DNA from: Bacteroidales bacterium
GTDB taxonomy: Bacteria > Bacteroidota > Bacteroidia > Bacteroidales > WCHB1-69
NCBI GenBank assembly: GCA_024400815.1
Contig: JAKSMD010000013.1
Coordinates: 1 to 35,785, forward strand
DNA length: 35,785 nt
Reading direction: 5' to 3'
Positions 32,637-35,785 of this stretch are shown here, piece after piece. How positions within the stretch are numbered: the stretch's first letter is position 1; the number at the start of each line of letters is the position of its first letter. The notes below the pieces were generated by a model. It did no database searches and was not told where the DNA came from. It saw only the letters and a program-made list of their open reading frames with translations. A program made the position numbers and the translations under genes.

Positions 32637-33944
32637 TTATGAGCATTGCTCAGTTGCTTTCTTTATCATATCGCGAACTTTGTCCAAAATGCCAGAATTG
32701 GTCTTGGAGGAGCTGTCGCTGTTGCTCTTTTTTCTTCTTCTGCGACCTTTTTCAGGTTCGTCAGGGGTATTGTCAAAGCTTTCCATTTCAATACCGTATT
32801 TGAGCAATCCGAGAACGGTAGAGAACATTGGGTTTTTGAGTTCGCTGGGATTGGTTTTGGAAAAACCAACATCGGGAATGCCGATGCGGGTAGGCATGCC
32901 CAAAGTGAACTGGCAAAGTTCTTTCAGATGTTTGAGTTGGGAGCCGCCGCCGGTAAGAACGAGGCCGGAATAGAGCATGTCTTTATATCCGGAATGGTCG
33001 ATTTCGCGTTTGACTGCGCCCAGAATGTCACCTTGCACACGGCAGTTGATGATTTGTGCCAAATAGTTTTCGTTGATTTGTACAACGGGCTGGCCGTGTG
33101 GCTTAGGAATGGATATAAGCAAGTTTGCATTGCTTTTGTCCACTACGCAAGTGCCGTGTTCCACTTTCAACTTTTCAGCGGTGTCTTCGGAAATCTTGCA
33201 TACTTGAGCGATATCCTTTGTGATGATGTCGCCGCCGATAGAGATAACCTTGGTGTAAACAGGGCTGCCCTTTACATATATGATGAGGTCGGTGGTGCCG
33301 CCACCAATATCGATGAGGGCAACGCCTTGTTTTTCTTCTTCGCTCAAACAAGCAATAGCGGATGCGAGAGGTTCGAGGATGATCTCTTTCAACTCTAATC
33401 CAGCATCGGTGCCGCAGCGGATAATCTTTTCGATTTCATTGTCTTTGCCAGTGATAATCTGGTAGGTGCCGATGACTTCAGAGCCGATTTCGCCAACCGG
33501 GTCGGTTGTCACGCGGGTCTTGTTAATGAGGTATGATTGAGGAATGACGTCGATGATTTTCTCGCCTGCGTCAACGGAAACTTTTTCGACATCTTCTTTG
33601 AGTTTCTTGATTTCTTCCGCGCTGATAGGATCTTTCGTGTCTAAACGATAGAGTGTGTGGTTGTATTTGCTGGTTTTGATGTGATGGCCAGCAATACCTG
33701 CATAGACGCTCTCGATTTCGACGCCAGCGTGGTTGGCGGCGAGTTCTTTGGAAGTTTGGATGCCTTCAACGGTTCTGGTGATGTTGTGAATTTCACCAAA
33801 TTCGACACCTGAGGATTTGCTTTTGCCCCAGCCGATCACCTCGATTTGGTCGTTTTCATCGCGGTAGCCGACGACGGTTGCTATCTTTGTGGTGCCGATA
33901 TCCAAGCCAACCACGATGTTTTCATCTGAATAAATTTTTTCCAT
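32637..33944 (-). CDS. ftsA: Cell-division protein FtsA
   Basis: The 435-aa actin-like protein has phosphate-binding motifs VGLDIGTTKIA (about 12-22) and ALIDIGGGTTDLIIY, and an adenosine-binding LTGGGSQL. A basic, Ser-rich linker (GRRRRKK) precedes the C-terminal amphipathic helix GILDKVRDMIKKA, which should anchor it to the membrane. FtsA tethers FtsZ filaments to the inner membrane. It begins 12 nt after ftsQ and ends 52 nt before ftsZ. Because this FtsZ has an unusual tail, its FtsA contact surface may have co-evolved. Confidence 0.97.
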   Translation of the reverse strand: MEKIYSDENIVVGLDIGTTKIATVVGYRDENDQIEVIGWGKSKSSGVEFGEIHNITRTVEGIQTSKELAANHAGVEIESVYAGIAGHHIKTSKYNHTLYRLDTKDPISAEEIKKLKEDVEKVSVDAGEKIIDVIPQSYLINKTRVTTDPVGEIGSEVIGTYQIITGKDNEIEKIIRCGTDAGLELKEIILEPLASAIACLSEEEKQGVALIDIGGGTTDLIIYVKGSPVYTKVISIGGDIITKDIAQVCKISEDTAEKLKVEHGTCVVDKSNANLLISIPKPHGQPVVQINENYLAQIINCRVQGDILGAVKREIDHSGYKDMLYSGLVLTGGGSQLKHLKELCQFTLGMPTRIGIPDVGFSKTNPSELKNPMFSTVLGLLKYGIEMESFDNTPDEPEKGRRRRKKSNSDSSSKTNSGILDKVRDMIKKATEQCS

Positions 33945-33956
33945 ATATACCCTTTG

Positions 33957-34709
33957 TTATTTTCTTTTGGCAATTATTTTGTTTTTATAGCGGACATCCA
34001 ATTGCGCATACTGGTCAAAACCCATGCGCGGAAGACCGTTTTTGCAAAGTTCTTTGAGATTGGTCAGTTTTTCTTCTGCATTGTCTTCCTTCCCGAAAAG
34101 AATGATCTGATTGCCAACGGTGGCAACCAACTCCATTTGTTGCTTGTTGTTGAGATATATCTGTCGGAATTGGGAGGTGTAGAAGTCGTCATCGAGAATC
34201 ATTTTGGCCAAGTTCACGACTGGGGTGAGCTCTTTGCCTGCGGAAGCACCTTTTTTGTAGTTCTGATGGATGTTGCCGTTCGCAATGATTAAATAATCTT
34301 TCATTTTGCTGGTATAAGGTGACAATGTCCCATTTTCATCCACAAAATACTGGTCCCCATTTTCCGAATAAACATGCAGGATGATGTGCTTCAGCGTATA
34401 GTCAATTATCAACTTTGAATTGGAAAAATGAACGAAGTTGATTTTTTCGATATACGGATTTTGGGAGAGAACTTCGGTGACAGTTTTCAAATCCACCGTT
34501 TTCATTTTTTCTCCCACGATTTTAATACCGGCTTTATTTAGGATTTTTTCAACGTCATTTTGCGTCAGCAGCACACTTTCATTTTGCGCATGTGCTTTCA
34601 CTTGCATGCTGGTACACTGATGATTAGGGGTGCGTACAATGCCCAATATGACGAACACCACGATGGCGATCACCAATACGATTCTGAATAAAAATTTTAC
34701 AATTTTCAT
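33957..34709 (-). CDS. ftsQ: Cell-division protein FtsQ/DivIB-like
   Basis: The 250-aa product has one N-terminal membrane helix (about 5-25) and a periplasmic remainder. A POTRA-like region (about 45-120) includes LKTVTEVLSQNPYIEKINF, followed by the beta domain. FtsQ bridges early and late division proteins. Position directly before ftsA and general layout identify it, since FtsQ sequences are weakly conserved. It has its own promoter box at 34739-34746. The mur genes that usually precede ftsQ in dcw clusters are absent; nadK is there instead. Confidence 0.88.
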   Translation of the reverse strand: MKIVKFLFRIVLVIAIVVFVILGIVRTPNHQCTSMQVKAHAQNESVLLTQNDVEKILNKAGIKIVGEKMKTVDLKTVTEVLSQNPYIEKINFVHFSNSKLIIDYTLKHIILHVYSENGDQYFVDENGTLSPYTSKMKDYLIIANGNIHQNYKKGASAGKELTPVVNLAKMILDDDFYTSQFRQIYLNNKQQMELVATVGNQIILFGKEDNAEEKLTNLKELCKNGLPRMGFDQYAQLDVRYKNKIIAKRK

Positions 34710-34738
34710 TTGAGCAATGTACTATTTACAGATTGGGA

Positions 34739-34746
34739 CAAAAATA
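34739..34746 (-). promoter_or_regulatory. -7 box of the ftsQAZ promoter
   Basis: TATTTTTG on the minus strand, 29 nt before the ftsQ ATG, in the 124-nt gap after nadK. No clear -33 element. Confidence 0.5.
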
Positions 34747-34833
34747 CAAATAAATGCAATGAAAACTTTCTTGCATTATATGTAAATAATAAACAAAAAT
34801 ATGTTGATAATGTAGGATGTAAATGCTTAAAAA

Positions 34834-35700
34834 TCAAACATTCCTTTTGTCCAGTCCCCAAAGGAGTTTTTCGCGAATTACGTTGTAAAAATGGCTGTTT
34901 TCAAACAATACCGTTTGGATGTAAAATTTCTCCTCCTGGATGTTCAAACGGATGTGGCTGTTTACGATGGTCCGTTGGGAGTCGAGGCATAGGGCGTATT
35001 TGCCATTGCGTACATCCACTTCTATCGTAAGTTCTGTGTTTGAAGGGATGACTAACGGTCTTACATTCAATGAGTGAGGTGCGATTGGCGTAAGTACGAC
35101 CACTTGGGCTTGAGGGTGCAAGATGGGCCCGCCGCAGCTCATGGAGTAAGCCGTGGAACCTGTCGGGGTGGCGACAATCAGACCGTCGGCCCAGTAGGTG
35201 TTGATTTTCTGCCCGTCAGCCCAAACGGTGATGGCGCTGATGTTATCAGAATCCGTGGTTCGAATGGTGACATCATTGATGGCTGAGGCACTTGTCAAGG
35301 ATAGGGGCTCACTGCCCGAAACATGGAGTAATGCTCTCTTTTCCAAGGTGTATCGGCGATTGAGCAGCATCTGGAAGCAATCTTTGAAATTGTCCTTTTT
35401 GATGCCTGATAGGAAACCGATACGTCCGGTATTGATGCCGACTAAAGGGATGTTTAAATTACCGACCAGGTTGGCCGCATCGATGAAGGAACCATCGCCG
35501 CCTATGGAAACCATGAAGTCGATATGGCCTTGTTTAATTAAGTCTGCGTGGTTGTTAAAAAATTCATGGCTGCTGCCTTCGGGTAGGCAGTAGCCATGAA
35601 TAATCATTTCGAATTTCTGTTCTTCCAGATATTCGATTACAGTGTTCACAAACTGCTGTTCCTCTTCACCGCGTTGGCGGCTGTAGAGTGCAATTTTCAT
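34834..35700 (-). CDS. nadK: NAD kinase
   Basis: The 288-aa product phosphorylates NAD to NADP with ATP. It contains the GGDGS motif (about 68-72) that binds phosphate, the NDVTIR region, and the Gly-rich ATPTGSTAYSMSCGGPI. Length is normal. The start ATG overlaps the stop codon of the preceding gene by one base (TAATG), so translation is likely coupled. Only the end of that gene is in the window. Confidence 0.97.
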   Translation of the reverse strand: MKIALYSRQRGEEEQQFVNTVIEYLEEQKFEMIIHGYCLPEGSSHEFFNNHADLIKQGHIDFMVSIGGDGSFIDAANLVGNLNIPLVGINTGRIGFLSGIKKDNFKDCFQMLLNRRYTLEKRALLHVSGSEPLSLTSASAINDVTIRTTDSDNISAITVWADGQKINTYWADGLIVATPTGSTAYSMSCGGPILHPQAQVVVLTPIAPHSLNVRPLVIPSNTELTIEVDVRNGKYALCLDSQRTIVNSHIRLNIQEEKFYIQTVLFENSHFYNVIREKLLWGLDKRNV

Positions 35701-35701
35701 T

Positions 35702-35785
35702 ATTTGTAGTCTTGAACTTCGATTTCTCCGTTGATAATCATATTGGCGTTGAGTGCCATAGCCGCCATTTCATCTTCACCTGGAT
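35702..35785 (-). CDS. C-terminal end of an unidentified gene (26 codons, runs off window end)
   Basis: Only the last 26 residues are visible, ending NGEIEVQDYK, with the TAA overlapping the nadK ATG. The fragment is too short to identify. It continues past the window end; the overlap suggests it is in one operon with nadK. The stop codon's last base is 35700. Confidence 0.6.

Noticed and set aside
32646-33398. A 250-codon open frame antisense to ftsA.
   Set aside because: FtsA is unmistakable on the other strand; this frame has shadow composition.

Overview
The window comes from the chromosome of a Bacteroidota, most likely a member of the Bacteroidales. The evidence is the phylum's promoter box TAnnTTTG a short way upstream of many start codons, the general lack of Shine-Dalgarno sequences, a DPP5-like S9 lipoprotein peptidase, a DUF1846 protein, and an ftsQ-ftsA-ftsZ run. 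I cannot name the genus. Most genes are ordinary housekeeping genes in short, tightly packed operons, mainly on the minus strand.

Layout. 1-1236: 5' part of comEC. 1333-4507: a divergent purine-salvage pair, an NCS2 permease and an adenine deaminase. 4509-9693: a six-gene minus-strand operon. In transcription order it encodes an RsbW-like anti-sigma kinase, a membrane RsbU-like PP2C phosphatase with an extracytoplasmic sensor, a STAS anti-anti-sigma protein, a (p)ppGpp-synthetase-type protein, a small HD alarmone hydrolase and an APH-type kinase. This is the most interesting part of the window, because a complete partner-switching module appears physically linked to both making and destroying an alarmone. 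9759-13423: recG and a DUF1846 gene. 13574-18306: an operon of an 84-aa unknown, a GH3-beta-lactamase fusion, tsaB and a tandem-Usp protein. 18307-20134: an accessory-looking patch with a GC-rich intergenic element, trmO, and a membrane-protein gene broken by a stop codon and a frameshift. 20179-24159: a LolC/E-type permease, a small outer-membrane-barrel-like protein, pta, and a secreted TonB-C-domain protein with a possible 19-aa leader peptide. 24400-28188: guaA, a divergent BASS-family transporter, and an LptF/G permease. 28246-31021: the S9 peptidase and purN, fired from nearly abutting divergent promoters. 31112-35785: ftsZ, ftsA, ftsQ, nadK and the last 26 codons of an unidentified gene.

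Themes. Purine metabolism recurs (permease, adenine deaminase, guaA, purN, alarmone turnover). tRNA t6A modification appears twice (tsaB and trmO). Envelope biogenesis and division are well represented (LolC/E, LptF/G, GH3, FtsQAZ). FtsZ looks sequence-divergent: a lysine sits inside the normally all-glycine start of the tubulin signature, and the C-terminal tail is acidic with no recognisable standard terminal peptide. No tRNA, rRNA, CRISPR array, insertion sequence or prophage was seen.
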